DNA of 64,000 nt, taken from positions 1 through 64,000 of the forward strand of contig JAOWCC010000924.1 in NCBI GenBank assembly GCA_030867875.1, in the 5' to 3' direction. Under the pieces are notes generated by a model. It worked only from the letters and a program-made list of their open reading frames with translations. It was not told the DNA's origin and ran no database searches. Each line of letters starts with the position of its first letter. Positions within the stretch are counted from its first letter, which is position 1. The DNA is from Actinernus sp. WN-2022. Lineage: Eukaryota > Cnidaria > Anthozoa > Actiniaria > Actinernidae. Made by a program: the position numbers and the translations under genes. Positions 1 through 10,799 of this stretch are shown piece by piece.

Positions 1-358
1 AAAACTTGGAAGCGCAAACAACCCAAATATTTAATGAAACAGCTTTAAAAATAAGAGGTTTACTAAGGACCTTGAATTTTTTTCTAGAAGTCACATTCTC
101 AGTGACGGCCTAGATGATAGAAACAGTATATTCAAAAATCTGATAATTTTACAGTGTCTAATACGCACGTCGCTTTCAGATACGTTTTTTTTTAAACTTT
201 CATAAACTTGTGAAATAGATACTAGAGTATTTAGCTCTAATAATACGCTTGAATTAATTAACTTTTTTTTTCTTTTGTGTTTATTTGTCCATTACGCTCT
301 AATACACTTTGTTTTACGTGTAAATGAAAATCACTAATAAAGCTAAGGGAATTTAACT

Positions 359-961
359 CCCGGGGGGGGGGGGGGGTACTCCTGTTTGTGACGTATTATG
401 TATGTGCCGCCCGGGTGGGTCAGGGTTTTGAGCTTGGTTTGGGCAGGTAGGGTCAGGGTTTTGACCTGATTTGGGCAGATCAGGGTCAGGATTTGAGTAT
501 AATTTGGGTTCAGTCAGGGTCGGGGTTCAGGTTTTTCTAGGCAGTTAGGGTTCAGTTTTTTTTAGCTACTATGTCAAAAAAAGACATTCTGTTGCCGCAT
601 TTTGATCGCCTGCCCATATGCAAGCACTGAGGTTCCCATACATCGTGACGCCGCTAATTCGTACTTCAGTACTTATCTATGTACTTCATCTGCTGATTTG
701 TTTACCCAATGACACGTCCCGACTTGAAATGTTCCGTATTTTGCATGCAATCCCGGTACGCGGTATACCAGCCGGGGTATATATCCGACCGTGTTTTGAA
801 AACAAATTAAAGAAGGGGCAATCAGGGTTTTTTTTTCCCGAAAAGGGGGCAATCAGGGTTTTGGAGCTCGGATTGGGTCAAACAGGGTCAGGGTTTGAGC
901 CTCTTGGCCTCACATACATACCCATTTTTCGTGTAAGTACCCCCCCCCCCCCCCCCCGGGG
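359..961. mobile_element. TIR element with poly-G/poly-C ends
   Basis: The element begins CCC followed by a long G run and GTAC, and ends GTAC, a long C run and GGGG, so the termini are inverted complements. It is flanked by ATTTAACT (351-358) and TTTTAACT (962-969), an 8-bp target duplication with one mismatch. The interior carries degenerate repeats of GGGTCAGGGTTTTGA near both ends (about 415-560 and 820-900). The 8-bp duplication would suit a hAT-type transposase. No transposase is encoded, so it is non-autonomous. A related design sits at 26963-27417. Confidence 0.65.
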
Positions 962-969
962 TTTTAACT

Positions 970-1930
970 ACCCCTCAATTTAAGCTTAGGGCTTTTGAAG
1001 AACTCTATGCTGAGCCTATGATAATGAAAAAAATGCTGCAAATAAAGATATGCCTACCAAAGTGTCGAATGGCAGACACAGATGGCTATGAATGTCGTCT
1101 AGTGGCCGTAAGGCCTAAGAGCAGTTTTAGAACGTGTGTTTTTATCTGTGAGTAAATTGATTTTGCGGTGGGCCTTTTTGGCTTCTATTGTTTAGCACTT
1201 GGTTGTAGATCTATAGAAATTCCTTAACGAGCTCTGGGACTTCGTTAGTCCCATGACGAGTGTGATGACAGATGGTATCCCTTGAAGGACTCCCTATTAA
1301 AACAGCCAATCGAAAGCGCTTTACTTAATATCTAATCAGGCGTATCATAATAATTCCCATCTCACATCTGATTTTAAATAGCGACCGCAAGTGCATGTCG
1401 CCGAAAACAATAGGATTCTGCCCGATGTTATTATCACAACTATTATCATTATTATTGTTACTACGTTATTATACATATTATGTTCCTTTGAACGTTTTCT
1501 TCCATTCGATATTTTTAGCGGGAAAATGACGTCATTCAGTGGAATCAATCAACACGCAGCGAATCACTCTTCGCCGACATCTGCCACAATTCATTTTTTA
1601 TAGCCTTGACAAGCTCTTCTGTTTGGCGGAGTGCATACTATATATATAAATGTATAGAAGAGAATAAAAAGTCGCTGAATCGGCCAATCTCATTTCCAGA
1701 GCCCGCGATCTTTTGGCCAGCGCCTTGCATGTTTCCTTACGCATGCGCATGGCTGAGCGACCAACCTTCTCAGATCACGTAACTTAATCTATGGTCTGTG
1801 TCAGTTCGTACGTAAAGTTCAAACACCCAAGAGTCCCTATAAAATCGACTCCCTTCAGTTCATTGGAAGCTCTGCTTCCAGTTAGGCTTGCCAAAATATA
1901 TGAAAACTTTTTCGTGTAGTTTTCGTGTAT
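970..1930. other. Stretch with no recognised gene
   Basis: I see no convincing coding exon. Short AT-rich simple sequence occurs at 1430-1480 (ATT/ATC triplets) and a TATA-like run at 1640-1651. Open frames here are under 75 codons and look random. Confidence 0.5.
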
Positions 1931-1936
1931 TTAACT

Positions 1937-2395
1937 GAAAACCTTGGAACGTAACTAGCTCGATTACACAAGATCAACATTATATTAAACAGACTGATCT
2001 GTGCACCATACTTGTCTGCGCGTCGGATATCAAATTCCATCACACAAAAATTAAACGACTAGATAGAAAAACCGTTGAGTTTGCATATGACACTGTTACG
2101 GAGAGTATACAAGCTGATATGGCTGATGTGAAGAATTTTACACAGAAAGTAAGGAACTGAGTTTCGTTATGAGATGAATGAAGGTAAGGTTTAAGTGATA
2201 ACCCCTAACACTTCTCACTTCATGCAAGACAGTTGAAGAAAATAGCTCAATGTCGGTTGACCAGCGTTCGTTAGTTTGGCAACAAAAATTCAAGACTACT
2301 GACGGCATTTGCTTTAATTATGCAAAAACTTTACCAGAAATCAGAATGCTTCGAAGAATAACTGAACTGCGAGAAAGAATAAATAGAGATTATTA
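1937..2395 (+). other. Possible two-exon gene fragment, unrecognised
   Basis: A frame open from about 1943 runs through an ATG at 2119 to a GT donor after 2149 (AAA|GTAAGG). A second open frame begins after an AG at about 2226 and runs through ATG 2250 to about 2398. Both are in phase 0, so they could splice, giving a basic peptide rich in K, R, T and E. The second open stretch runs straight into a palindromic element at 2392, which would truncate it. I recognise no domain. This could be a chance pair of open frames or the remains of a gene cut by the insertion. Confidence 0.15.
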
Positions 2396-2526
2396 CATGT
2401 TAAGAGCTTGTCGTTTTTATTCACGAGATTTTCGTATCATATCGCGAACGAGCGAGTGAGCGATTTAATGATACGACTGAAAATCGAGTGAATAAAAACG
2501 ATATCAGGCTCTTAACATGTCATAAT
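2392..2526. mobile_element. Palindromic miniature element
   Basis: Near-perfect inverted repeat: ATTACATGTTAAGAGC at the left and GCTCTTAACATGTCATAAT at the right, with internal pairing of GTTTTTATTCAC to GTGAATAAAAAC. It is about 135 bp with no coding capacity, and can fold into one long hairpin. Confidence 0.55.
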
Positions 2527-2693
2527 TTGTTTATTATACATTTAAAGTGAATACAACTAGTAGTAATCGTAGATTATCAAAGTGCGTTCGACATATTTTT
2601 GTAAGAGAAATTAAGGACTGTGGTAACAGAAAAGGCTGAAAGATTGCTGCAATGATGTTGACGGTGTAAGTAATCCTGATCAAAAAGTAAGAG

Positions 2694-2727
2694 TTTCATA
2701 CCGAGAACCGAGGTTCTCGGTATGAAA
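2694..2727. repeat. Perfect short hairpin
   Basis: TTTCATACCGAGAACC is followed almost directly by its inverted complement GGTTCTCGGTATGAAA, a 16-bp perfect stem with a 2-base loop. Function unknown. Confidence 0.6.
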
Positions 2728-4330
2728 GTGACTTATATCACATTTGGCGAGGTTTTCTCAAATAGAAGGAGGTTTAAAACTGAGTTATAAACCTCCCTGC
2801 AACAGTTATAAACCTCAGATTTATTATTTAATTAGTCTATTGTTGAACGGGTTTATACCAGAGTTTCACCCCTATGAAGAACAAAGAAAACCGTGTCAAG
2901 TGTGATATAATGCTTGTTTTGAACTAATGTGAAAATTTTGATGTCTTGACTTATTAGTTAATATACAAGGGAATGCATCTGGGTATAAAACTGTAATTAT
3001 CTTTGTCACGGTAACATTAAATCATTGGATGCAATGCTTATGTGGCTATATGTATACATGTGTGTTTTATATGGTTATATGGCATTCATTTGAGCATTCA
3101 TAGCATCCATAGTATACAGGGTACAGCAATAATTGGAGTTAGTGTAGAACACAAATCAACCCTATTAGCTAGCTATGGCTATTCAGATGTGTATAAACTG
3201 CATTCCAGTTCCTAGCATTCATAATACTAAGTACATTCCAGTGTAGAACATAAAATATATATGCATGTGTATAAAGTACACCTCATGCAGTTCCTTAGAT
3301 CATTCACAGTATTTTTCAAGTGAAAACAAGGTTGGCTGCCATTGTTTAGTTGCAGAATAATTTATGGTCAATGTTGGTAGCTGGGTCCTGGCTTTGATCA
3401 GCCTTGTTTCAGGTTCGTCAGAAATTCAGTGTATCCTAATCGATTACGGAACACAGCAATGAACTAAGTACTTTAAATTTCCCTCACCTCGTACTGTGTT
3501 GATTTTCCAGTTCCTTGGCAGGCTAAACTATAGAAAACCCGGCCACTTCAAAAGATCACTTGAAAATGGTGCTAAACTATGCTAACTTCTTCATTATAGT
3601 GCAGGTGTATGTAGGGTCGTTTCTATGAATGATTTGGAGTCGAAAATGGTTAGGGTTTTTTAAAATTTCAGGGTTAGGTTTTTAGAAGGTTTGTATGAAA
3701 ATTTGAGAAAATGAATTATTAATGACCCAAATGGCCGGGTATTCTATAATTGCTCCCCAAGATGTACACAGTATCCCAACTCACACAAGATACGGCGATT
3801 ACGGGTATCTAGAAAACTCAGACCTAGATTTCTCTTCAGCCAGGTCATCATGGGCTCCTGACATATTCCAGTGTGTATTTTTGACAGCCGGAATCCCGCT
3901 TATAAGCCCTGGGCTAATACATATCCTCAGTAGCCTGTATAGCAGGTGTTTCGTTTTTTTCTCGATTTTTCAGGAATACATCCGCGCTATCTTTGCCTGT
4001 TCGAATTCGTTGATAGCTGACAGTTCATTACTTGACGTTTTAGTAGCCGTTTGGCGGTTAAGTGTTTCGTAGGCTATAAGCACGTACTATAAACTACTAA
4101 TCATGCATGCTGTTATATTTATTGGATCACTCACTTAACATTGTCAACCTTAATCACTCTAAAAATTGACCTATTTTTAAATAAATCTCAATGACATGGA
4201 TAATCGATATTCGGAAGTATATTTCCCGTGTTGCGATTCCTGATTTTTTTTCTCTTATTAAAATCCGCATATAAATTACGATGTAGCCAGTTTAGCGATG
4301 TTATTCAATCAAATTCTAAGCAGTAATTAC
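2728..4330. other. Stretch with no recognised gene
   Basis: Contains GGTTTATAACC-like words near 2760-2870 and AT-rich sequence. A 116-codon plus-strand frame at 3722-4072 shows no recognisable domain, repeats or flanking splice logic. I could not find the expected third exon of the minus-strand zinc gene that follows. Confidence 0.4.
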
Positions 4331-4749
4331 CTGATTTCTATTGGATTTGGTACGGGATTGTTCCTGGCACTGTGCATTGCGACAGGAGCAGTCGACAAAA
4401 CGTCTGTATCAAGACACACTCGGTTATACAGTCCACCCCTGTATTAGGAAAGCAAAACAAAAGGTTAATTTTCAGAAAATTACATATAAGCACTCAATAG
4501 TTCAACTCAAGGAAAATTAATTATTTTAATACCAACCTGAAGCATCAAACTTCTCATTCAGAACATCAAATTCTTGACAGTAGTAGCATTCGTCTTCGCT
4601 CGGCATAGTATTGCATTTTTCACACCCTTCTACATTCCCTATGTATACTCCTGTCGAAGTGGAGAATTCCTTTATTTTTCTTCGCGAAGCGCTGGCTCTT
4701 GTCCTGGTGGGTAAACTGGCTCAAATTGGTATCCTTCGGCGCCAAACAT
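4331..4749 (-). pseudogene. P2X7 C-terminal-domain-like zinc gene fragment
   Basis: Two minus-strand exons resemble the cysteine-rich intracellular ballast domain of P2X7, which occurs in many stand-alone cnidarian proteins and may bind zinc and guanine nucleotides. Exon 4749-4537 starts with ATG, reads GYQFEPVYPPGQEPALREE, then after a one-base slip in an A run reads a segment with CEKCNTMPSEDECYYCQE, matching the WCxCgxCxxMPxxxEcxCCxE pattern. It ends at a GT donor in phase 1. Exon 4438-4331 follows an AG acceptor, reads VDCITE, then in another frame VCLDTDVL and IEIR, as in the family. The downstream YR-AY-R module was not found. The frame slips and missing module suggest a decayed fragment. 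The family call rests on remembered motif spacing only. Confidence 0.4.
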
Positions 4750-5385
4750 TTCACTTATAATTAGGTCTTTGCATTAAAAAAATAGCTTGTACTTAATTTA
4801 CACTTTTGGCTGCGCAGTTGATTTTGAGCGCTTCAATGAGCTTTTGTAATAGACCAGTGGAGCGGCCTTCACCTCCTCGGAACGTGGAATAGTACTGGCT
4901 ATCCAAACAATGCCTAACCCTGAAACAATACAAACCCTAACCCTAAAACAATGCAATTCTTTGTCAGTGCAGTCCAAATGGGGTCCAATAAAATGCAAGG
5001 TTTTGAGAGGTGAAGGGCTGCTGAGACCAGTTCGCGGTAAATTCCGACATTTTGAAAGGGGTGCGAAAACAGTGTTTGTATGGGAATCCGATGCCAAATA
5101 ATTACCGTAAAATCGAATTTCTGAAATATTGACTGTCTGCAAACTTAAGATACCAGGTAAAAGAATACATTTGGCTGTAAAAACGAGTCAAATTCCGCGT
5201 GAAAATTTACAGACAATTTATGGAAAACTGAAAACACGATTGCACGCTTCCCAGCACAGCTACATCCCTCAAATTTCGATCAGTTCATCTTTTACCTGGT
5301 ATCTTAAGTTTGTTTCTGAATTACTAGGAACGTTTATGAATTAGTTGTCTATCCAAAACAAAATGTTAAAAAGTTGAGTTAAACT

Positions 5386-5441
5386 TGTAGCCTCGACATC
5401 AAGTTTGTAGCATCGACATCAAGCTCGTAGCCTCGATATCA
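5386..5441. repeat. Short tandem repeat, three 20-bp units
   Basis: GTAGCCTCGACATCAAGTTT is followed by two close variants, GTAGCATCGACATCAAGCTC and GTAGCCTCGATATCAGG. It lies immediately left of an inverted-repeat element. Confidence 0.6.
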
Positions 5442-5443
5442 GG

Positions 5444-5652
5444 ATAGAGGTAATCGGCTAACTCTGTTGCCACCCAATTCAGATCATGTGATGTAAACAC
5501 ACATTACTCTGGAGAATTGACTCTTTGAAAATTAATTTTATTCAGATAGGCATGACTGCATTATGATTAGAATGCAAAAGGCATAATTCCCCAGAGTAAT
5601 CTGTTTACATCACATGATCTAAATTGGGTGGCGTTGGCCGATTTACCTCTAT
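5444..5652. mobile_element. Miniature inverted-repeat element
   Basis: Arms of about 70 bp: ATAGAGGTAATCGGC at the left, and GCCGATTTACCTCTAT at the right. The arms include the pair CATGTGATGTAAACA and TGTTTACATCACATG. About 209 bp with a short AT-rich centre and no coding capacity. Confidence 0.65.
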
Positions 5653-6019
5653 TGTGGCTTGGCCGTTTCAGGAACAGGCAGTATCACACCAGCGTGCGTA
5701 CTGCATTAAATTGGCATCATTGACAACTTTATCAAAACATCAAAACTATTCAACCTTATTTGGTAGAAAACTAGGAAAAGAAAAGAAGATAGCTCCTCAA
5801 TAGTTACCTAATCTGAGGACTCCCGCGGACATATTGTCTGGTCCTACCACATAAAAGAAAGCCAAAAAGTGTTGTAAATTATAGTTATAGTAATAGGTCT
5901 GATAGTTATAGTAGGTAGTCGATGATAATTGTATTCGTCATCCTGAGATTAAAACAAAAGTTGAAGATCCCAAAAGGCCGACCGAGTCTTATTTGGTACC
6001 TCATAAAAAGAGTAAAAAG

Positions 6020-6125
6020 GCGCGACTCCGAGACCTCTCCGAAACAAATCCGAGACACCGAGACGGGCAAAGTAAAGAAAAATCGAGACTCCGAGATCCG
6101 ACCTATAAAATGCGAGAATTCGCGA
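6020..6125. repeat. Irregular repeats of CGAGAC/CCGAGA words
   Basis: The words CGAGAC, CCGAGA and GACTCCGAGA recur at uneven spacing about eight times. It is open in two frames only because of the repeated words. I do not read it as protein coding. Confidence 0.45.
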
Positions 6126-6380
6126 CTTTACCAACTTTTTGCTAGATCCTCCGTTTTTCTTGACACCATTCGCCACCCACGGAAGTCCTTCTGACAGAAG
6201 GACATACATTATAAAATGGTTTAATGTAATCCTGAGGTATTGGGGAAAAACGTTTACATTTTCCGATTTTAGTGAAGTTCACTCTTTTCCCGGTAAAACA
6301 TCTAACTTAGCAAGTTATTAATGAGATAATCTTGATGAAGTTAAGCAGTATATTGTGCGGAACCTCGTCAGCACACTAAC

Positions 6381-6623
6381 TCTGAGTTTGATTTTGATTA
6401 TTTATTTACGATCAATGATGAATATATAGGTTTAAATTGCACTTATCTGGCTCTACCTCGCTTGTCTGTGGTTGCACTCACGTAGATACAGACGGTTTCT
6501 GAACTAACACACCCCCTATCTCTTATTACACAACTCGAATTTGAATACGGAGTATAGGGTTACACCAGCGCATAATCACTTCCGGTTGAAAAGCAATTAT
6601 GTAAACATTGGCTTCGGGTCACA
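6381..6623 (-). repeat. LTR of the BEL/Pao element
   Basis: On the minus strand a purine-rich tract TTAGGGGAG (6624-6632) is followed by TGTGACCC, the expected polypurine tract and LTR start. A second copy of the same ~245 bp sits alone at 16293-16539, as expected for an LTR and its solo copy. The tract lies about 100 bp downstream of the degraded integrase frame end at 6729. Confidence 0.6.
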
Positions 6624-6728
6624 CTCCCCTAAAATTAATGACTTAAGTTCACTGTGTATAGCATACTATTTACATCGTTGTTTCTCCCGTACTACAACGA
6701 AGACTTGCTGATTCGAGACGTACATCCT

Positions 6729-7636
6729 TCAGTCGTCATCTTCTTCCAACATTACGCGAAGTTTTTCGCGCGCATCTTGTGCTGCACGTCGAATTGGTCT
6801 CGCCTTAGCTGCTTGTTCAGCTTGTCCCCGCTCCTGTTCCGCTTCTTCACTTGCCGCCTTTGTCTCTAGCGAACATACTAGAGACAAGGGTCTCTCAATG
6901 TGGTCAGTCTCTTGTGTATGGGCCTCACTCCCCTCACCACGCCGTCCTTGCGCTGGATGTGTCGTACGACCTTCCCTTTCTTCCATTCGCCTCTGTTTTT
7001 CTCGTCGCCTACCACGAGCACGATCTCTCCGATCTCTGGAACGTTGTTGCCACCTCGGCGCACGCGGTGGCTCTCCATCAGGCTGTGGATGTACTTCCTC
7101 TTCCATCGTTGCCAAGCGTGCTGTCGCTTCTCCATCAGTTGCGCTTGCAGCCTGGTGACTTCATCTCCTTCGAGCTCGATATCTTCCACGGTGTGGGCAT
7201 CCTGACCCCACATGATGACGTTTTGCAGGGAGAGAGAACGTCTGCAGCAGGCTATTGTTGAGATGTCTCTCGATGTCCATCACCACTCCTTCCATCTGCT
7301 CGTATCGAAGGCTAATTCTCCCCATCGTCTTGTACAGGGTCTACTTGATCTCTTTGATCAGCCTCTCGTACATTCCTCCCCACTATGGCGATCTTGAAAG
7401 GTTGAACTGCCACCTTATTCCCTGTTTGGCGAGGTGGTCTTGTAGAGCTTCACTCTTACGTATCTTCTTGATCCAAGTGGCTGTAGACTTGAATACTGAC
7501 GCGTTGTCTGATATCACGCGCTCTGGCCTCGTGCGTCGCGTCACGAAGGCGTTTAGCTTTCTTTGGAACTCTTCGGCCGTTTGAGATTTCGTGACTTCGT
7601 GATGAACGCCTCTGGAAGTTGCGTACGTAAATATGA
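6729..7636 (-). pseudogene. BEL/Pao integrase, C-terminal half, degraded
   Basis: The minus strand encodes the second part of a BEL/Pao integrase. From about 7600 downward there is the catalytic-core stretch with ISDNASVF (second acidic residue) and GGMYERLIKEI (glutamate of the triad), then a DUF5641-like C-terminal domain with [11 protein letters not shown] and EIGEIVLV. Two in-frame TAG codons lie in the core at about 7380 and 7350, and the frame slips near 6900 before the charged tail ending at 6729. In life this enzyme would insert the retroelement copy DNA. This copy cannot make a full protein. The first half lies beyond a 1-kb insertion, at 8648-10085. Confidence 0.8.
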
Positions 7637-7639
7637 TTA

Positions 7640-8644
7640 GGCCAAGTAAAAAAAAAATAGTTTCTCGTCCCCGCCCGCTTCCTTTTTGGCAGCCGCTTCC
7701 TATTTTTTACTATTTGCTATTTTAATATAAACCTTTATACTGTGTTTTGTCCTTGGAGAAATTTACTGCTCACTTCTATTTATTTCGAGCGTCTGAACTA
7801 AAAATGAAACACTATCTATTCAACACATTTGCAACACAATCTGTCTATCTGTCTGGCTCATGTAATGTGAGAAATTGTAATTCTTATTGACTATTGTGCA
7901 ATAAAATAATTTGAACTCGTACTGTACTTGATTCGAATGCGTGATTCACTTTCTTGTCTCCTTTGTGGTGAATGCTCGTGGAAGCTTAGAAAATGTCAGT
8001 CTTTGTGTGTGTTAGTATTCGAACTTCAAAGGAAGTTAGGGTTAGGTTAGGGTTAGTCAACGATTGAGCTACCTTATTACGCTGTCCACGATGATCCACT
8101 CTGCTTTTACTGCGGCAGTGAAATCAACCTTAAGACCTCCCCTGACTGTTTGCCCCTTTGCGCTGGCTGCGAAAGAAGTGGCATGACCCCTAAGCGAAAG
8201 ATCACTAGAGCATTCACTCAAAAAGACGCTTAGTGACAGGGAATAACAAAGCTCTCTGATACATTCTGTTCAAAACCAAAACTTAGACTGTGTTTCCTTC
8301 TTTAGTTTAAGTTTGATTCAATTTTAAGCTTTCAGTTAGAAGCAACATAGGCCAATTGGAGTTTCAAGAATTTGAACATTGATTATTTATTTTCAAACAG
8401 TTTTCCTTTTATATTTAAAACTTGTAAACTAAATCAGTTAATGCTCTTTTGTGTGCAGCAAAAGTTTGTATATTGACTATATTTGTTTGTGGACCTTGTA
8501 TAGAGATTTTTGTGAGCTATGGATTCTTTAAACCTACCAAAAATAAGAAATAGTAAAAATAGTAAAAATAGTAAATAGTAAGAACCGCCCGCCTCCTTTT
8601 TTGAAAAAGGTCGGACGAGAAACTATTTTTTTTTTTACTTGGCC
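7640..8644 (+). mobile_element. PIF/Harbinger-like TIR element inside BEL/Pao
   Basis: Terminal inverted repeats of about 30 bp: GGCCAAGTAAAAA at the left and TTTTTACTTGGCC at the right, followed inside by TAGTTTCTCGTCC and its complement. Both ends are flanked by TTA (7637-7639 and 8645-8647), a 3-bp target duplication. A GGCC-type end with a 3-bp TWA-like duplication is typical of PIF/Harbinger elements. The 1005-bp interior includes a short zinc-ribbon-like open frame at about 8063-8233. No transposase is visible, so the element is non-autonomous or internally deleted. Confidence 0.6.
8063..8233 (+). CDS. Zinc-ribbon-like terminal exon within the TIR element
   Basis: The plus-strand frame reads IELPYYAVHDD, then CFYCGS, and 15 residues later CLPLCAGC, followed by a basic tail (KRKITRAF) and a TAG stop. 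Two CxxC-type pairs spaced this way suggest a small zinc ribbon at a protein C-terminus. No ATG precedes it, and the sequence just upstream (GTTAGGGTTAG) could hold an AG acceptor, so this may be a last exon carried by the transposon. The parent protein is not recognised. It could be a relic of the element's own second gene or a captured host exon. Confidence 0.3.
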   Translation: MELPYYAVHDDPLCFYCGSEINLKTSPDCLPLCAGCERSGMTPKRKITRAFTQKDA

Positions 8645-8647
8645 TTA

Positions 8648-10085
8648 TACAGCACTTGCCTCGTTCTTTCTTGGAAATTTTGAAACTTAATGGTCCCGCG
8701 AAGTCGACTCCTGTTGTCTCGAATGGTCTCCTGCCTTGAGTGCGAAACCTCGGCAAATTCGCCGTCACCGTTGGTCCATACGGTTTGGCGCTGAATACTT
8801 TGCATAGATTGCAACTGTTAATCGCCTTCTTCACTTTCGACCTTAGCCTCGGCACCCACCATTTCTCTCTTATCGCGGACATCGTGTTTGCGATGCCAAG
8901 GTACTTGATCTCCTGATGGGCGTGGCGGATTAACTTCTCGGCAAATACTCCGCCTTCAATGTAGACCGGTTCATAACGGGGAATCCTTCCCTTGCATTTG
9001 AGAATGCCTGTTTTCTCATCTTTTACTATTTTCCACCCTGGAGTCTCAAGGTCTGGCTGTACGTCTGCTTGTGCTCTCCTTACCCACTGGGTTTCCGCGC
9101 TTGTGATCTCAGTTGTGAGCGGTCCTCTTTTCTTCTCCTCCTTTCGTTTCTTGGCTAGGGCGTTAGCCTTGAACCTCAAAGCCCACGCGGTTACTCTAAG
9201 GGTCTTCCAGTAGGTGCTCCTCTCTAGTAGCTCATCCCATTCATCTGGCTCACGCTTCACTGCAAACAATGCTTCCTCCGCTACAGGCTTGTGTTTCTCG
9301 CTGACACTCTTGGTTTTCTCGAACTCTGGTTGTGTCGGCCACTCCTCCTCATCGAGCAACCAGTCAGGTCCTGTGAACCAGCCTCCTCTCTCCATCTTGT
9401 CTAGTGTCGCTCCCCGGCTTCCGAGATCTGCCAGGTTCTTATCTGTCGGACAGTGCTTCCAGGTGATGCCCGTCTCACTTGTTATCTCATCTATCTTTTT
9501 CACTCTATTCGATACAAACGTCTTCCACGGTCTCCCTGGGTTGCAGATCCAGTACAGTGCCACCATACTGTCCATACACACTGTTGCTGAAGCAACCGGC
9601 CATCTCTTGAGTGCGTTGCACACGTTTTTGACCATATTCGCTGCCATGTGTCCACTTACTAGCTCTAGCCTGGGAATCGTCGTGTTTCGCTTGGAAATTC
9701 GGGATTTGGACGTCAGCAGTCCCTTCACTACTCCGGATGAGTGCTCTACTACTGCAATAGTTACCGCCGAGCACGCGATGTTGCTGGCGTCTGCAAATAC
9801 ATGTAAATGAACGGCCTTAACTTTCCTCAGATATCTCGGTACTTTGACGTTCCTTAGTTGGTTTGTCCACTTCCGCCAATTCTTGGATACTTCGCTCGAC
9901 AGCTCCGTGTTCCACCCGGCCTTCTCATCACATGCCTCTCTGTAGATGTGCTTCCCCTCTACGACTGTTGGGGACACAATTCCGAGCGGATTGTAAACGC
10001 TTGCAAGCTTGCTAAGGATACTCTTCTTTGTCACTGGCTCTTCAGTCCCTGACGGTTGTGGCACTACAATTTCCAGTGTATCTTC
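8648..10085 (-). pseudogene. BEL/Pao polyprotein: RNase H and integrase N-terminal part
   Basis: A long open minus-strand frame carries the distal pol region of a BEL/Pao retroelement. In order: a connection motif after the polymerase ([16 protein letters not shown]), RNase H with its acidic residues in [32 protein letters not shown] and ADLGSRG, then an integrase zinc-binding region ending CNLCK, then the first catalytic aspartate in TTGVDFAGP. It is cut at 8647 by the TIR element, and the integrase continues at 7636 downward. The reverse-transcriptase palm with YxDD, protease and gag are absent, so the copy is truncated at its start, where it joins a LINE tail at about 10085. Its RNase H motifs look intact. 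Confidence 0.85.
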
Positions 10086-10680
10086 AGCCAGCACAGACAG
10101 ATTTAAGTCCTTCCTTAAATCTTCATATTTTCTACATTTGAATAGAAAATGGACTTCGTCCTCAATGCCTGTATTGCATATCTGAGGGCACAATCTTTCC
10201 TCGATACTTTTATACGGTCTTGCATAATAATCTTCCTCAGTTTTTCTATTTCCAAGCAGTGATTACTTATTCTCATCTAAGCTGATTTAAAGGTTCTATA
10301 TGTTCGCAGCTTGTTGCGTTGCCTCGTGTTACGAGTCATTATAGACCCATTATATATCCCCCTTAGCCAATGTTGTTGTTTTATATCTTGGATTCTTTGT
10401 TTTATATTATTGATAAGTGCAGGGGAATTATTGGTGTCGTTGTCTTGATATAGCCAGATATTGCCGTAGCCGAGGCGAAATATTATTGCTTTTATCTTCT
10501 GGGCCCAAATCATGAGCTTAGATATATGCCTAGACTCGATAAAAGCACTATATGATAGCTTTGTTTTATCAGCGTTCACCGCGTCTTGTAGGTTTAGCGT
10601 GTACTTTATGCTGCGCAAAATTTCTTCGGATTTAAAAGGGAATCTGCCAAGTTCCGCGCGACATGCATTGTTTGTTGCAG
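10085..10680 (-). pseudogene. LINE reverse-transcriptase C-terminal fragment
   Basis: The minus strand reads ACRAELGRFPF, then WAQKIKAIIFRLGYGNIWLYQ, and after frame changes [36 protein letters not shown]. This is the tail of a non-LTR retroelement protein with its conserved IEDE-HF-C-YEDLR signature. The same family tail occurs at 45250-45504. The last residues run straight into the BEL/Pao frame near 10085, giving one apparent fused open frame that starts at ATG 10193. I read the junction as a DNA rearrangement, not a real fusion gene. Confidence 0.7.
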
Positions 10681-10799
10681 TATTACTTAAATAAAGAGAC
10701 AAAAGAATATACAAGCAAACAAACGAAGAGACGAAACAAGACAAGACAGAGAGTACAAGCAAATAGAAAACGCGTCAGATATAATTATTTTTACCCCTA

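Noticed and set aside
4911..4948. Telomere-like CCTAACCCTAA words
   Set aside because: Only two or three imperfect units. The same holds for GTTAGGGTTAG at 8040-8055. Too short to be an interstitial telomere.
6851..7584. Several plus-strand frames of 60-136 codons
   Set aside because: They are antisense shadows of the BEL/Pao integrase on the minus strand.
8992..9810. Plus-strand frames of 73 and 198 codons
   Set aside because: Antisense shadows of the BEL/Pao RNase H and integrase frame.
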